Made by a program: the position numbers and the translations under genes. Positions 22,364 through 33,120 of a DNA stretch of 64,000 bases are shown in pieces; the first letter of the stretch is position 1; every line of letters starts with the position of its first letter. This stretch comes from Liolophura sinensis. Lineage: Eukaryota; Mollusca; Polyplacophora; Chitonida; Chitonidae. Location: contig NC_088303.1 of NCBI RefSeq assembly GCF_032854445.1, positions 22,761,501 through 22,825,500 on the forward strand. Direction: 5' to 3'. Below the pieces are notes generated by a model, which saw nothing but the letters and a program-made list of their open reading frames with translations, searched no databases and was not told the DNA's origin.

Positions 22364-22660
22364 ACCCTCAAGTGATTTATTTATTTATTTACTTCATTGG
22401 TGTTTTACGCCGTACTCCAGAATATTTCACTTATACGATGGCGGCCAACATTATGGTGGGAGGGAACCGGGCAGAGCCCGGGGGAAACCCACGACCATCC
22501 GCAGGTTGTTGGCAGACCTTCCCACTTACAGCCGGAGAGGAAGCCAGCATTAGCTGGACTTGAACTCACAGCAACCGCATTGATGAGAGGCTCCTGGGTC
22601 ATTACGCTGCGCTAGACCGCTAACCAATTGAGCCACGGAGGCCCCCCCGACCCTCAAGTG
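22364..22660 (-). mobile_element. Full-length SINE family A with target-site duplication
   Basis: The element occupies 22375-22649 (275 bp), minus orientation. The two flanks are perfect 11-bp repeats ACCCTCAAGTG at 22364-22374 and 22650-22660, the signature of LINE-type target-primed insertion. Read 5' to 3' on the minus strand: a run of C/G, GGCCTCCGTGGCTCAATTGG with an A box (TGGCTCAATTGG), a B box (GAGTTCAAGTCC), the middle AACCTGCGGATGGTCGTGGG, the tail AAGTGAAATATTCTGGAGTA then CGGCGTAAAACACCAATGAA, and a short TAAATAAATAAAT end. It is a non-autonomous RNA polymerase III element and needs an unseen partner LINE. Confidence 0.95.
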
Positions 22661-23634
22661 TTAATATAAGGCACCCCGCATGTGTTTTTGAAAATATCAT
22701 ATATAACATTACTAAAAAGCTAAATAAATGTAACCAAAATAGATCGTAAACTTTGGACGATTAATTTGTCACTGTCATTGTTTAAAATTTCCCAAAACGT
22801 GCGTAGGGTGTCCTAGAGGGATGTACAAGGCTTGTTTTGAGTCGCTGCCTGCGTCATTAGTGGTAACATTCATAACGTTCTGCATGTTCTTGTTCCATTG
22901 TCTTACCATATAATTAGAAAGGTTTTAATTAGTCTATAGTCTTTATATGATCAGTGTACTCTATTTGTTATGGGGTTTTTTTTGATGGGTTGGTTGATGT
23001 GATGTGTAACATAGAGACCAATATATCGTTAAATACAGATATGCACATTTTCTGACAAAAGTCACATCAGGATACCCTTAACACGTACCGGTATTCCACT
23101 TTCTGGACTGATGCCGCAGAATGATGTTCCTTGCCATGTTGTGGGTGACAGACACAGTGTGCGATCAGGTACAAGTCTCAGATTTGACTTCTTCAAAACA
23201 TCAACTTGAAACAGCGGCACATTGCCATGTTTACAACATTCCTTATTTTGTTAACGAGAAAACAACAACTGACAGAGCCTACAGTTCGCCAGTTGTCAAG
23301 TTTCACTTACCGCATCAAATCTTTGCCACTAATCAAAAATGGTCAAAACAACTTTTACATATGTGGAAAATGTTAGACAAAGAGAATAATGGCTTAATGG
23401 TAAAGTACCATGGCACAAAATGCCAAGAAAACGCAACGTCTTTGGAATAGAAATAGCTGTTTTGTATCATCAATATCAGGGTGCGCGCGGCTACAGTTGT
23501 TACATTAAAATTCAAATTGCAGTAACTTACGAAACGGACTTAAAATTGATGTTAAAATTCTTATATGTAGATTGACTGATGAAAAGTTGATCAATTAGGA
23601 TACTGTTATCACAGGTCCGCTGTTATATTAGAGA

Positions 23635-23715
23635 AAAACTCTGGATTCGAATCCACTACCTGAGCTTCAGTCACGGCAAAGCAGCGCTTTAACACCATTT
23701 GAGCCATTAGCCATT
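23635..23715 (-). repeat. Possible tRNA-like SINE head
   Basis: On the minus strand TAATGGCTCAAATGG is A-box-like and is followed about 45 bases later by GGATTCGAATCC, a perfect B-box-like palindrome. No cloverleaf can be closed into a credible tRNA, and no core or tail of families A or B follows. It is probably a decayed SINE head. Confidence 0.4.
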
Positions 23716-25062
23716 AGATATGATGAATATTATAGTCTTGATGTTAAAGCTGCTGAGCCAATCCTCTGCACAGTCTTGGTCTAGGCTGGGACTATTATAT
23801 ACTATAGTCGTAGGTCAAGGTTAAAACAAAGCAAATTCAACCCAGGTGAAATAGGCATTGCGAAAGATTTAGTATAAAACATGAAAAATATAGAATTTGG
23901 GTAAGACTTTCTTTCCGGAAAAGTATTCAGAATGTGTCTCGCCTTCAAATATGATAGCGTCGGTGTCCTGTGTCACTTTGAGCGTTAGGAATCGGCGAAA
24001 ATCAGGACTTCGCCAATTTGGCTCCATGTTATCACCTCCTTCTCCAAGCCAGGAACACGGGAGCTCAATACTATGAATAAGTGACAGGGGGCTTATATAT
24101 AGCGATATCCATTTAGGTATAACAGGAATGAATTATATAGATTGACTTCACAACAAGTAATACACATACAAATTAAGTTCAGTCAGAATGTTTTGTGAGG
24201 GGTTTTTTTTTTGGGGGGGGGGGTTTATGATCAATATAGCCTATACCGCTGATCCCAGTGTGTATCGATTCGAGCCAGACGTACACATCTGATTTGTCCT
24301 TCGATATCAAAGGAGACAAAAAGAAATTATGGCCGCATTTATGTTTTACACGTCTTGAAAAGTGATCCTCGTAAGCAAATATGCTCATATGGATTTTAGT
24401 TTTATAAACAGTTATGCAGACTAAGCCGAATCATATATTAACCTTTGCAACACGTACGATACATGAACACAAACTACATACCGGTATTTCAAATAAAGCA
24501 AGTGAATCGATGCTGGAGTTGTAACACTCCGTATTCTACTTTTGACAGACATGAATAGGAAAAATAATGTTACGTGCACTATACTGAACAGCACGCGAAT
24601 CCGGTTTCATACTTTAATAACGAAAGTCCTTTCCGTTTTTAATACCATTTTTATACTTTATTAGCCGACGCGCGATAAGGACATGGCCACCAGCTGTCAG
24701 GTTTTATTTTGCTTAACGTATTTTGGCCACACCTTTTAAAATTCAAAACAACGTGAAAAGCATATCTGGCAGAAGGAAAGCTTAATCTTCTCTAGATTTG
24801 CACAGCGTTATATCGTGGTAAGTGATATTTAAATAGTGTATGTCTAACTCATTTATGTTGCTGGAATTGATAATTTGTTGTTGGTGAACACGTCAAATCA
24901 TCAGGTCAAGTCAGTGACTCTCTGATTACACACACCGGTGGTGTGTTCAAACGCGATCTTTTACGGCACGATAAAATGAGACAGAAGTCATATAAAGCGA
25001 GTGGTTGCTTCAGTTCGTGTGCCGCTTTAACAGTTATATATTTGTCTTATTGTTGTTTTAAA

Positions 25063-25098
25063 GGTTGTTTTACGCCGCACTCAAGAATATTTCACTTG
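25063..25098 (-). repeat. SINE family A tail fragment
   Basis: GGTTGTTTTACGCCGCACTC then AAGAATATTTCACTTGG matches the family A tail. Nothing else of the element remains. Confidence 0.75.
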
Positions 25099-25546
25099 GA
25101 GTACAGCGTAGCTCTGTAGGGCTGTGATTACGTATACTATAAATTCTGTAAGCTTACCTTAAACACCTCTGTACTTCCCTTGCTGGCTTTAACATACTAC
25201 TGCTGGGCACCAAGTAATTTGTCTGTCCGTAGTCATAGTCGTCCCAGCTTTCAATTCCAGGTAGGTGTTCCCATGTGTCATCACTAATAAATCTGCACAA
25301 GCATGAAACTCGATAAATTCTAACTCCAGCTGCCAAAGGGAACTTTTATGTTGGCGTTCAGAAATGTGAGTTTGAGAGACATGGATGGACTCAAACGTTG
25401 GTAGTATAGTGGTATGAAAATATGAGAAATATGTGCAGTTTTCTGCTTAAATAAAATATCTCCTGCAGTGTATATTGTTATAAACTGTCAAATATCATCA
25501 TGATTTGTTTTACTTTTTTATTTTATTTTCCCTACCCACCTAACAG

Positions 25547-25590
25547 AGACATTGATTGTAATTGTGTACACCTGATGTTAGATGGGAGGA
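25547..25590 (+). promoter_or_regulatory. 5' UTR part of the first coding exon, zinc-finger paralogue 2
   Basis: The exon side of a likely acceptor (CCCACCTAACAG) begins at 25547, implying a further 5' non-coding exon. TAG at 25579 closes the frame immediately before the first ATG (25582). The next ATG at 25591 has G at -3 and +4 and gives exactly the same 32-residue module as the paralogue; starting at 25582 adds only MGG. Confidence 0.65.
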
Positions 25591-25687
25591 ATGGAACTGT
25601 ATGAACTGACTCTGGTTGTCAATAGGCTGCAAGAGAAAGCTATCAGAGATGTCTTTGATCAACATGGGTGGCAGTTTATAATTGCAG
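25591..25687 (+). CDS. Zinc-finger paralogue 2, first coding exon (conserved N-terminal module)
   Basis: This exon encodes MELYELTLVVNRLQEKA...WQFIIA (32 residues) and one base of Gly, then donor GCAGGTATGT. It joins the main exon in phase 1 to give ...FIIAGVKHC. It matches the first exon of paralogue 1 at 28 of 33 residues; the differences are at positions 2, 23, 24, 26 and 28. Translation may start three codons earlier, at 25582. A SINE begins 43 bp after the donor without disturbing it. I do not recognise the module as a named domain. Confidence 0.87.
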
Positions 25688-26710
25688 GTATGTATTTAAG
25701 ACATCATGCCCTTATCAGATGATGTGACTGGCCCGGATAGCACAGTTGGTAGAGCGTCCGCTTCGGGACCGGTAGATCCAGGATCAATCCTTGATCAAGT
25801 CACACCTAAGGCTTTAAAAGAGGAAGTTGTAACTTCCTCGCTTGGCGTTCAGCATGAAGGGGATAGTGCAATGACTGATTGACCCGTATCAGTATAATGG
25901 CTCGGGCTCGGGCGGGGCGTCTTACTTGCCTTCGGTAAGTCATCTCAGTGAAGCAGCTTACGAAGAGATGTTAAACTTAAGTAAAAATTTCAAACCTTAA
26001 ATCTGTTATATTTTATATAACAAGGTCAAAATATTGCTTGGCAACGTAAGTTCTGGGTAAGCTGTTGTACAACAAATTTCAGCTAGTACAACAGAAAGGA
26101 ACATACTAAATTTAATGCTTGAAGTTTTAACTTAAGTCTAAGATTGCTTCAGGATCCCAAACCCTGCGCGCCTTTAGTCATAGCAGCTATTACTATAAAA
26201 TCATTACATAAGCCTTGTTCATATTTCCAGTTTTGTTTTGTAAGACCCAACATTTTGAAGCCTTAGGAAATCAGCAACGTTGAGTTTGTTACATCACAAT
26301 TTACATGTGATGATTCAAAGTTCCTTGTGATGTCATGTTTCGCCAGCATTTCAATGCAGTGAGCTCAGACTGCAGGTCTGCATATTATTTGCAAACATTA
26401 ATGACGTATTGAGCCTGCACAAAAATCTGAAGAAGACCTTTTGTGAGACTCCAATGTTAAGCACAAAAGAATTTACAATCATTTAGTATCACAGAATACA
26501 GGTTATGTTGATGTTTGGGCTGTGACTCTTGACAGTGTTTGAAATGATAAAGCTTAAGTGGTTCCACTTAAGTTGTGACTCCCTGCTCCATTTAGGTGTG
26601 TGTCACTGCTTTAGTGTACTGGTACATTGTAGATGAAAAATCCAGAGGACAGATCATACATGTAAGTTAAGTATAGAAAACAAATCAGCCTTTATTAAAA
26701 TCTGTTTCAG
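25688..26710 (+). other. Intron of zinc-finger paralogue 2
   Basis: A 1,023-bp intron with a GTATGT donor and a TCTGTTTCAG acceptor. It carries a family B SINE near its 5' end; the rest is unique. It is shorter than the equivalent 2.1-kb intron of paralogue 1, but its position and phase are the same. Confidence 0.9.
25731..25982 (+). repeat. SINE family B (subtype 2), internally deleted
   Basis: The tRNA-like head GCCCGGATAGCACAGTTGGT and AGAGCGTCCGCTTCGGGACC is followed by a B-box-like GGATCAATCC. Next come AACTTCCTCGCTTGGCGTTC, AGCATGAAGGGGATAGTGCA, CCCGTATCAGTATAATGGCT, CTTACTTGCCTTCGGTAAGT and CATCTCAGTGAAGCAGC, then a shortened tail (GATGTTAAACTTAAG). The same order occurs at 33948-34294. 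It is not a functional tRNA gene. Confidence 0.88.
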
Positions 26711-28473
26711 GAGTGAAACATTGTGCAATCACCAGGTTACCACTGCCAAATCGCATTCCATCTGACAGTAAAGATGAGCCAGAGCATTGCTTAACCAAAG
26801 GAACTAATGTGGAGGAAGAGGCTACAGAAGCAAACATGGGTAAAGAGTACTCACTGGTATCCATGGAGGTCAAAAAGTTATCAGATGATGAATATGTGGA
26901 TGTTGATGATGGTGCAGACCTCCCAAATACTCCAGGCTCTTCAGATTACAGCCCTACCATATCTGAAGATGATGACAATGATGCAGATTTCCATGTTCAA
27001 ATGAAGAAAGTTAGATCTGTTGAAGAGAAGAAAATAAAGCAAAACAGACAATGTAGACACACTCGAAAAATGCATGGTAGTTCAAAAATTAAACGCTCAG
27101 AGGGCAGACAATTGCATAAACAGCAGACTTCATCAACCACACCTGTAGAAAAGGACATGCCTAATTCTGTTATTAAGGATAAGGCTGAAGAAACTGGAAC
27201 TACTCTTTCAGAAGAATTCCAGTGTCGGAATTGCAGCGAAAGTTTCCGAACCTTCCGAGATTTTCGTCTTCATCTAGCCAATCATAAGCTTGCAAACAGC
27301 GAGGTCAGGAAGTCAACAAGTACCCTGGGTAAATTCATTCCTAGACGAAAAGGTATGCCTAAGAAATTTAGAGCTAGTGAACAGCACAGTAGGGTAAACA
27401 TAAAAGTGGAAAGTCCATGTAAGTTTTCAGCTTTGACAGGTGATGAAGAAGAGAAGAAATCCTCTTCTACTATTGACATGCCTGTGAGTGACAATGCAGA
27501 AATTGGTACGAGCAATTCGCAGGAGTTCCCTTGTGGTGTTTGTTCTGAAGTGTTTGCCACCTTCAGGAAATTGCGTCTCCATCTACAGGGACATAAAGAA
27601 TCTGCTGATGTCCCTTTGAGTTCCCCAGCAAAGAGAAAATCAGACATGCCAGTGAGGAGAATCACTGCACAAAGCAGGGTATGTGAAATTTGTGGGAAGA
27701 GCTTCCCTAATGCTGCAGCACTCAGGGTTCATGACCGTGTCCACACTGGGGAGAGACCTTATCTCTGTAACCAGTGCGGAAAAGCCTTTAAGCAAGTCTC
27801 AGCTTTTCAAAGCCATCTGCGCACCCACACAGGGGAAACCCCATTCAAATGCACGACATGTGAGGCAGCTTTCAGACAATTAGGTGAGCTACATCGACAC
27901 CAGAGACGACACACAGGAGAGAAACCCCAGCTATGTACGATCTGCGGTAAGCGATTCGCGGAGCGAGGTTACCTGAAGTCACACATGAGGCTGCACACAG
28001 GAGAGAAACCGTTCTCCTGTGCACTGTGTGACAAGTCTTTCTCTCAGAGAACAAGTCTGAAATGCCACATGAAAAGTCACCACAAAAACAGCTGGGAACA
28101 CTCACGACGTATGCCAGTTCCTGGAGATGGCAGCAGAAACGAAGCCTTCAGCCTCCCCAGAAACAATACGCTAGAAGACGGGGAGATCCAACCAGAACTT
28201 ACTGGCCTCATTCCCATGGACTCCCAAAAACAAAGTAAGCAAGACCATGTTAACAGCCCTGCAAAAATTGATCCAAAAATTGAAGTACCACTGTCAGCCT
28301 ATCAGCCACAGTTAATTCCACCTGACCCTACAGTCTATAATCAGCATGTGAAGAGTTACAACACCAACGCCAATCTTCCCCTGTCAACGTACCCACCATT
28401 CACCCACCTGGACTCAAATGTTCACTCATGGATGCATTTTCATGGAGATCTGAATGGGACTGGTGTTTATTAA
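26711..28473 (+). CDS. Seven-finger C2H2 zinc-finger protein (paralogue 2), main exon
   Basis: With its first exon this predicts a 619-residue protein. In full numbering there is an acidic stretch (about 90-125, many Asp/Glu), a basic linker, an isolated finger at about 202-224 (CRNCSESFRTFRDFRLH), a second at about 305-327 (CGVCSEVFATFRKLRLH), then five tandem C2H2 fingers at about 356-490 with TGE-P linkers, and a Pro-rich tail. Architecture, intron position and even exon length (1,763 bp) equal those of paralogue 1, but the AT-hook-like patch is missing here. The first triplet of this frame is GTG (Val), an internal codon, not a start. The array can contact about 15 bp; F4 and F5 contact residues are identical to paralogue 1 and F2/F3 nearly so. 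A sequence-specific transcription factor is inferred. Confidence 0.94.
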
Positions 28474-28543
28474 GTAGCTGTAATCATGCATGCTGGAATG
28501 GCTTGTAACACATTATCCTGAGTTCACTTAAAATGGTGCAAAA

Positions 28544-28549
28544 AATAAA
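28544..28549 (+). terminator. Polyadenylation signal of zinc-finger paralogue 2
   Basis: AATAAA lies 71 bp after the TAA stop, inside GCAAAAAATAAAATAACC. It is the first canonical signal downstream. The 34-bp minisatellite starts shortly after and is probably outside the mature transcript. Confidence 0.6.
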
Positions 28550-28602
28550 ATAACCTACCAACATGCATGTCCACATGACCCGAGATGTCAACACGACTGC
28601 TT

Positions 28603-29385
28603 ATGACTACTGATATGTCAATATGTATAATAGTCTGTCAGCACTGATATGTCAATATGTATAACAGCCTATCACTACTGATATGTCAATATGTATCACT
28701 TCCTATCACTACTGATATGTCAACATGTATCACTTCCTATCACTACTGATATATCAATATGTATAACAGCCTATGACTACTGATATGTTAATATGTATAA
28801 CTTCCTATCACCACTGATATGTCAATATGTATAACAGCCTATCACTACTTATATGTCAATATATATCACTTCCTATCACTACTGATATGGCAAAATGTAT
28901 AACAGCCTGTCACTAATGATGTGTCAATATGTATAACAGCCTGTCACTTTATGTATAATAGCCTGTCAGCATTGATATGTCAATATGTATAATAGCCTGT
29001 CACTACTGATGTGCCAATATGTATAACTTCCTGTCACTACTGATATGTCAGTATGTATCACTTCCTATCACTGCTGATATGTCAATATGTATCACTTCCT
29101 ATCACTACCAGTATGTCAATATGTATAATAGGCTGTCACCACTGATAGGTCAATATGTATAACAGCCCATCACTACTGATATGTCAATATGTATAACAGC
29201 CCATCACTACAGACATGTCGGTATGTATAACGGCCTATCACTACTGATATGTCAATATGTATAACTTCCTATCACCACTTATACGCCAATATGTATAACT
29301 GTTCGTCACTACTGATATGTCAGTGTGTATAACTGCTCATCAACACTGATACATGTACACCTATGTCAATATGTATAACTGCCAA
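28603..29385. repeat. 34-bp minisatellite, about 23 copies
   Basis: The unit is CACTACTGATATGTCAATAT then GTATAACAGCCTAT, with a frequent variant ending GTATCACTTCCTAT. The two variants alternate irregularly. The array begins just past the 3' end of zinc-finger paralogue 2. Related copies reappear at 29566-29680 beyond two SINE fragments. Confidence 0.93.
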
Positions 29386-29403
29386 GTATCACTGAAACAC
29401 TTC

Positions 29404-29486
29404 CTTTGCGGATGGTCGTTGGTTTCCCCCAGGTTCTGTCCGATTTCCACCCACCATAAAACACCAATGAAATAAATAAATAAATC
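29404..29486 (+). repeat. SINE family A fragment, internally deleted
   Basis: TTGCGGATGGTCGTTGGTTT, then CCCACCATAAAACACCAATG and AAATAAATAAATAAAT are read. The segment between CCACCATAA and the final AAACACCAAT is missing. It sits inside the 34-bp minisatellite. Confidence 0.85.
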
Positions 29487-29499
29487 ACTGAAACATGTT

Positions 29500-29562
29500 G
29501 TCGCCATATGACTGAAACATTGCTAAGATGTTGAACTCTAAGCACTCACTCACTCACTCACT
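29500..29562 (+). repeat. SINE family B 3' tail fragment
   Basis: GTCGCCATATGACTGAAACA then TTGCTAAGATGTTGAACTCT and AAGCACTCACTCACTCACTC is the family B tail, followed by its (ACTC)n end. It lies directly after the family A fragment. Confidence 0.85.
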
Positions 29563-29565
29563 GAT

Positions 29566-29680
29566 ACATGTATGTGAATGTGTATAACTGCGTTTCGCCG
29601 CTCTGTCAATATGTATAACAGCCTATCACTTCTGATGTGTCAGTATACATATAACTGCAAATCACCACTGATGTTCACTT
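29566..29680. repeat. Continuation of the 34-bp minisatellite
   Basis: Diverged units (TCTGTCAATATGTATAACAG, TGATGTGTCAGTATACATAT) continue the array after the SINE fragments, so the SINEs appear to have landed inside it. Confidence 0.75.
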
Positions 29681-29995
29681 AAACTGAGGTGTGCATGAGG
29701 ATAGCAGACTCCCACGTGTTGGTAATAGAAGTTACCTGGCAGTAAGAAAGACGAGCATCCCGCTTCCCCAAAGCCTTTCACTTTGAGAAGAATAGAATGT
29801 GCGTTTGTCCAGATTCTGAATCTGAATCATCATCAGTTAAAAATATCTTTTTTCTTCACAAAGTTTACTCTGATGTTAAATTACTGAAGTAATTGCATGG
29901 ATAAAAACTGAAGTGTAAAATTAAAGCAAATATTCACTGTTTTAGCACATATTGTCAGCAACATTGCATAGATCTATTGTAGCCATTGTATATTT

Positions 29996-30151
29996 ATATA
30001 GTTATTTTATTTATTTATTTATTTATTTATTTGATTGGTGTTTTACGCCGTACTCAAGAATATTTCACTTATACGACGGAAGCCAGCATTATGGTGGAAG
30101 AAAACCGGGCAGAGCCATGACCATCCGCAGGTTGCTGAAATATAGTTATTT
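29996..30151 (-). mobile_element. 5'-truncated SINE family A with target-site duplication
   Basis: The element at 30008-30139 is flanked by perfect 12-bp repeats ATATAGTTATTT (29996-30007 and 30140-30151). From the right, it begins inside the middle region (AGCAACCTGCGGATGGTC on the minus strand) and ends with a (AAAT)n tail. The missing head together with an intact duplication shows that truncation occurred during insertion. Confidence 0.9.
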
Positions 30152-30532
30152 CATTAAATCGATGTTTACGTTGCATTTATTGAACAATTACTCGACAACT
30201 GTCAGGTTTATGGCTGCACGAAACCTTCATCCGTGTAGTTTGGATAAGAAGTTCTACTCTCATCTGCCTGGGTTTTTGCAAAATACCACATTTATGTCCT
30301 GCTTTAAAGTAGATCCAAACTGCAGATGGATGCTTTGATGTCCCCTGAACCCATTCCCATGATTTAAAACGTCGAAAACGGAAGGAAAACGACAGAACAT
30401 GGTCAGTAAAGATCAGAAAATCTACTCCGCTACGATCGAGCCACCGTCGACCTTGTGAGGTGATACTTTTTTAGAATACCAAAGATTAACTTGATTGTTA
30501 GTTTAACCGCCATTGTATACGCAGTATACAAT

Positions 30533-30638
30533 GCGTTTACATGGTTTTGATGTAGTGTGACTGGGTGGTGTCGTTTTATTTTGACTGGGGGACTCGTGCA
30601 GTATGATTGGGTGGTAAATAGTGTCAATGTACTTAAAC
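30533..30638 (+). repeat. 106-bp segment duplicated at 33121
   Basis: This segment is identical to 33121-33226 except for one T/C. It contains GTAGTGTGACTGGGTGGTGT and GCAGTATGATTGGGTGGTAA, which resemble the core of family B SINEs. Confidence 0.92.
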
Positions 30639-31339
30639 AATCGCCTGGCCCGACTGCATGGATGCTCGTGTCGCATCCGTTATCGCTCAACTTGGCTATA
30701 AAAAATTTATAGTCTGTTTACTGCGAAATCTCCACAGGAACTACCATAATTCAGTGGATGTCCAATTCGTGTCAGACAAACCAGAAGGGAGCGCATTGAT
30801 GTCATCTACGTTCATCGTATCGCCCAGTCGCTATGCTGTAGACGTTTACTCTAATTTAATACAATTCCGGTAGCCTGTCTTTCAAAATATTTGTTGTAAA
30901 ACTGTTAGATTAAGTCACACAATACATCGTCTGGAAAAGCACATAGTGGGTAGGCCAAATGCATGGATTCTGCTATACTTTGCAAGGCGTTTAAATACGT
31001 AATCCCGGCAGGTGTTCACGGCATGACGCCAACCGGCTTTTGCTGGATCTCCGTTGTTGTTTGAAAATTGATGTTATTACTGACATACAACATCCTTTAA
31101 GCAGTTTGTGGTCGGAATAAGAAAATGTTCAAACAGAACATTTCTAAATTGAGAACTCCTCTTTACTCGAGGTAAATCTTGTCCACATCAAGGTTAAGAA
31201 ATATATTGGTCTGAAGGAAATCTGTGTGACTTTGCCTTCTCACTATATTCTGATTCGTAAACGGTGTAATTGGGGTTCAATTCCACATCTATTCACACCC
31301 AACTTCCTAAGACTGTAACATTAATTGCTAGGCCTGCCA

Positions 31340-31500
31340 AGCAGCTCGATTGTCACTCAGCAAAAAAGAAACGGGCCAAGTACTAGTCGGCTTGGTATAA
31401 TGTGATTGAGTGGGTCATCGTGTCTGGTGCCTTCACCAGTGAAGCAGCATCGTAAAAATGTTGGCATTGGGTCTGGTCTGCTACAAAGGTCATGGTATGA
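31340..31500 (+). repeat. SINE family B core fragment
   Basis: AAGAAACGGGCCAAGTACTA, GGTATAATGTGATTGAGTGG, CTTCACCAGTGAAGCAGC and CTGCTACAAAGGTCATGG follow the order of the family B subtype-1 core. Head and tail are not recognisable. Confidence 0.65.
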
Positions 31501-32805
31501 CCGAAATAATGAAGTGGTTTATCATGTCATTCGTGGTCATCGCTGTATCATCCCTGATAAGCAACCGCCACATGATCGAACAAAATTTGATACTTTCGCA
31601 TGCGCATTTACGACGTACAAGGCGCTGTCTTGTGACTGAGGTGAGTGGTGGTCTGTGTCGAAAACTCTCTTCCTAAGACTGCTTTATCGTGAAGAGTGTG
31701 TTTTGACAGCGTTCTGTCTGTCAACTTCTTATATTTGCATTCTCCTAGATGGGCAAAGTTTCAGAAACTAGATCCGGGAGTTCCCATGACAGACTGTCAG
31801 TAACCTGTAAATCATGTCGACTTCACTGTTGAACCAATCCCGTGTCACGGTGTTGAGAGTTGGGAATAGCACAGGCGAAAGCGAACGAACCAGTAATCGT
31901 ATTGATACTGATCACTGCGCCGACATTCGTATACCAGCCCTCAAGCAATATGTAGGCCTACGGTCAAACTCCCGGTCAATAATCCCAGGGTCAACAACCA
32001 CAAAAGAACTTTAAAGAAGGCAGCCCAAGTAAAGTACGAAATTAGGACGGAGTCATGTAAAGAGAAGTCGTCAGCAGTTTCCAATGATGTTCGAAAAGTG
32101 CAATAGGCTTATTTTCACCAGACCATCAGGTTGGAATAACGGTGAAATATACCATAAACAAATAGGTTTACACGCCAACTACTTTCTGTATTACTGTTAT
32201 TATTACTAATATTAGTATTGTTAAAGCCACAACAATTCTTAAAGATAAGTTCCATTGAGGAAATCCCCGATGTGTCCGGAGGTGAGCAGGTGGAACCGGT
32301 TTAATATGTACAAATCTTGAAATCGAAGAACAAGGGCGGTAAATCGATGACCAATGTTGATTTCACATTTATCTCCCCTTCATTGCGTGTGTAAATCATG
32401 GCCGCGTGCTTCGAAAGAGTATTTGCCGCCGTAGTATAAGTGAAATGTTCTTGGGTACTGCGCAAAACATAAATAAGTCAAAAGAGTATCAGGGAATGGA
32501 TTAACAGTAATCCAGGATAATGTTCCCCTGACTTTGTATTAGACTGTGCCTGGTATTAAGACTGAATCCTGACTTGACTTATACTGTTGAACAAGTTGCC
32601 TATGTCGTTTTCGCATGTATTTGTTGGATTAATGTGAGTGTAGTTATATGTCATAATCAAGGCTTTTTCACATCTCGGTCAGTATAATGGATGGAGGGCA
32701 CCGGAGTGCCCGAGGTAAAACACTGACATCCAGCTTTCTCATGTGTGACGTACAGATATGTTCGCCATATCGGTGGAGAGGAAAAAAAGGCCTTCAAGGA
32801 ACGTA

Positions 32806-32880
32806 TATGCGGCTAGCGGCCACACACGCGTAGTCGACGGCTATATACGGCCAGCGGCCACGCGCGCCTAGTCGACGGCT
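32806..32880. repeat. CpG-rich tandem duplication, unit about 37 bp
   Basis: Two copies of a segment containing GCGGCCAC, GCG, TAGTCGACGGCT are adjacent. It is unusually CpG-rich for this window. Confidence 0.8.
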
Positions 32881-33120
32881 TAATTATTGTCACCAAGCCC
32901 TTACAGACATTGAGAGCCTTTGGAATATCCAAGGCCGATTTTAGTTATTGTACTGTAAATGGATGATTCTGCGAAGGGTAGTACCTGTTGTATTCCATAT
33001 CCTCAGTTGATACTGATGGAATATTTTCCTCTCGGAAAAGATGATTACGGATGGATATCACACCCACTGAAAGACAGGTGGCCACAAACCGCACACAGCT
33101 GTTTCTTGGCAGTATACATG

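Larger units (their letters stand above)
19519..25546. other. Intergenic region between the head-to-head zinc-finger genes
   Basis: Six kilobases separate the known 5' exons of the divergent paralogues and should contain both promoters and any 5' non-coding exons. The contents I can support are the minisatellites at 19.6-20.0 and 21.66-21.78 kb, a Penelope-like remnant at 20.66-21.44 kb, one complete SINE at 22.4 kb and two SINE fragments. No third gene is supported. Confidence 0.65.

Noticed and set aside
23121-23450. 109-codon + strand open frame with a hydrophobic start (MMFLAMLWV)
   Set aside because: The hydrophobic stretch is too short and is followed at once by polar residues. No cysteine pattern, domain, splice signal or polyadenylation signal supports it. 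Left as unproven.
25731-25805. Possible tRNA gene on +
   Set aside because: A- and B-box-like motifs are present, but the acceptor and anticodon stems do not close and the sequence continues into a SINE core that recurs at 34 kb.
26713-26715. Start codon of the plus-strand zinc-finger gene at this GTG
   Set aside because: It lies two bases after a strong acceptor and is joined in frame to the exon at 25591-25687, which supplies the ATG and matches the paralogue.
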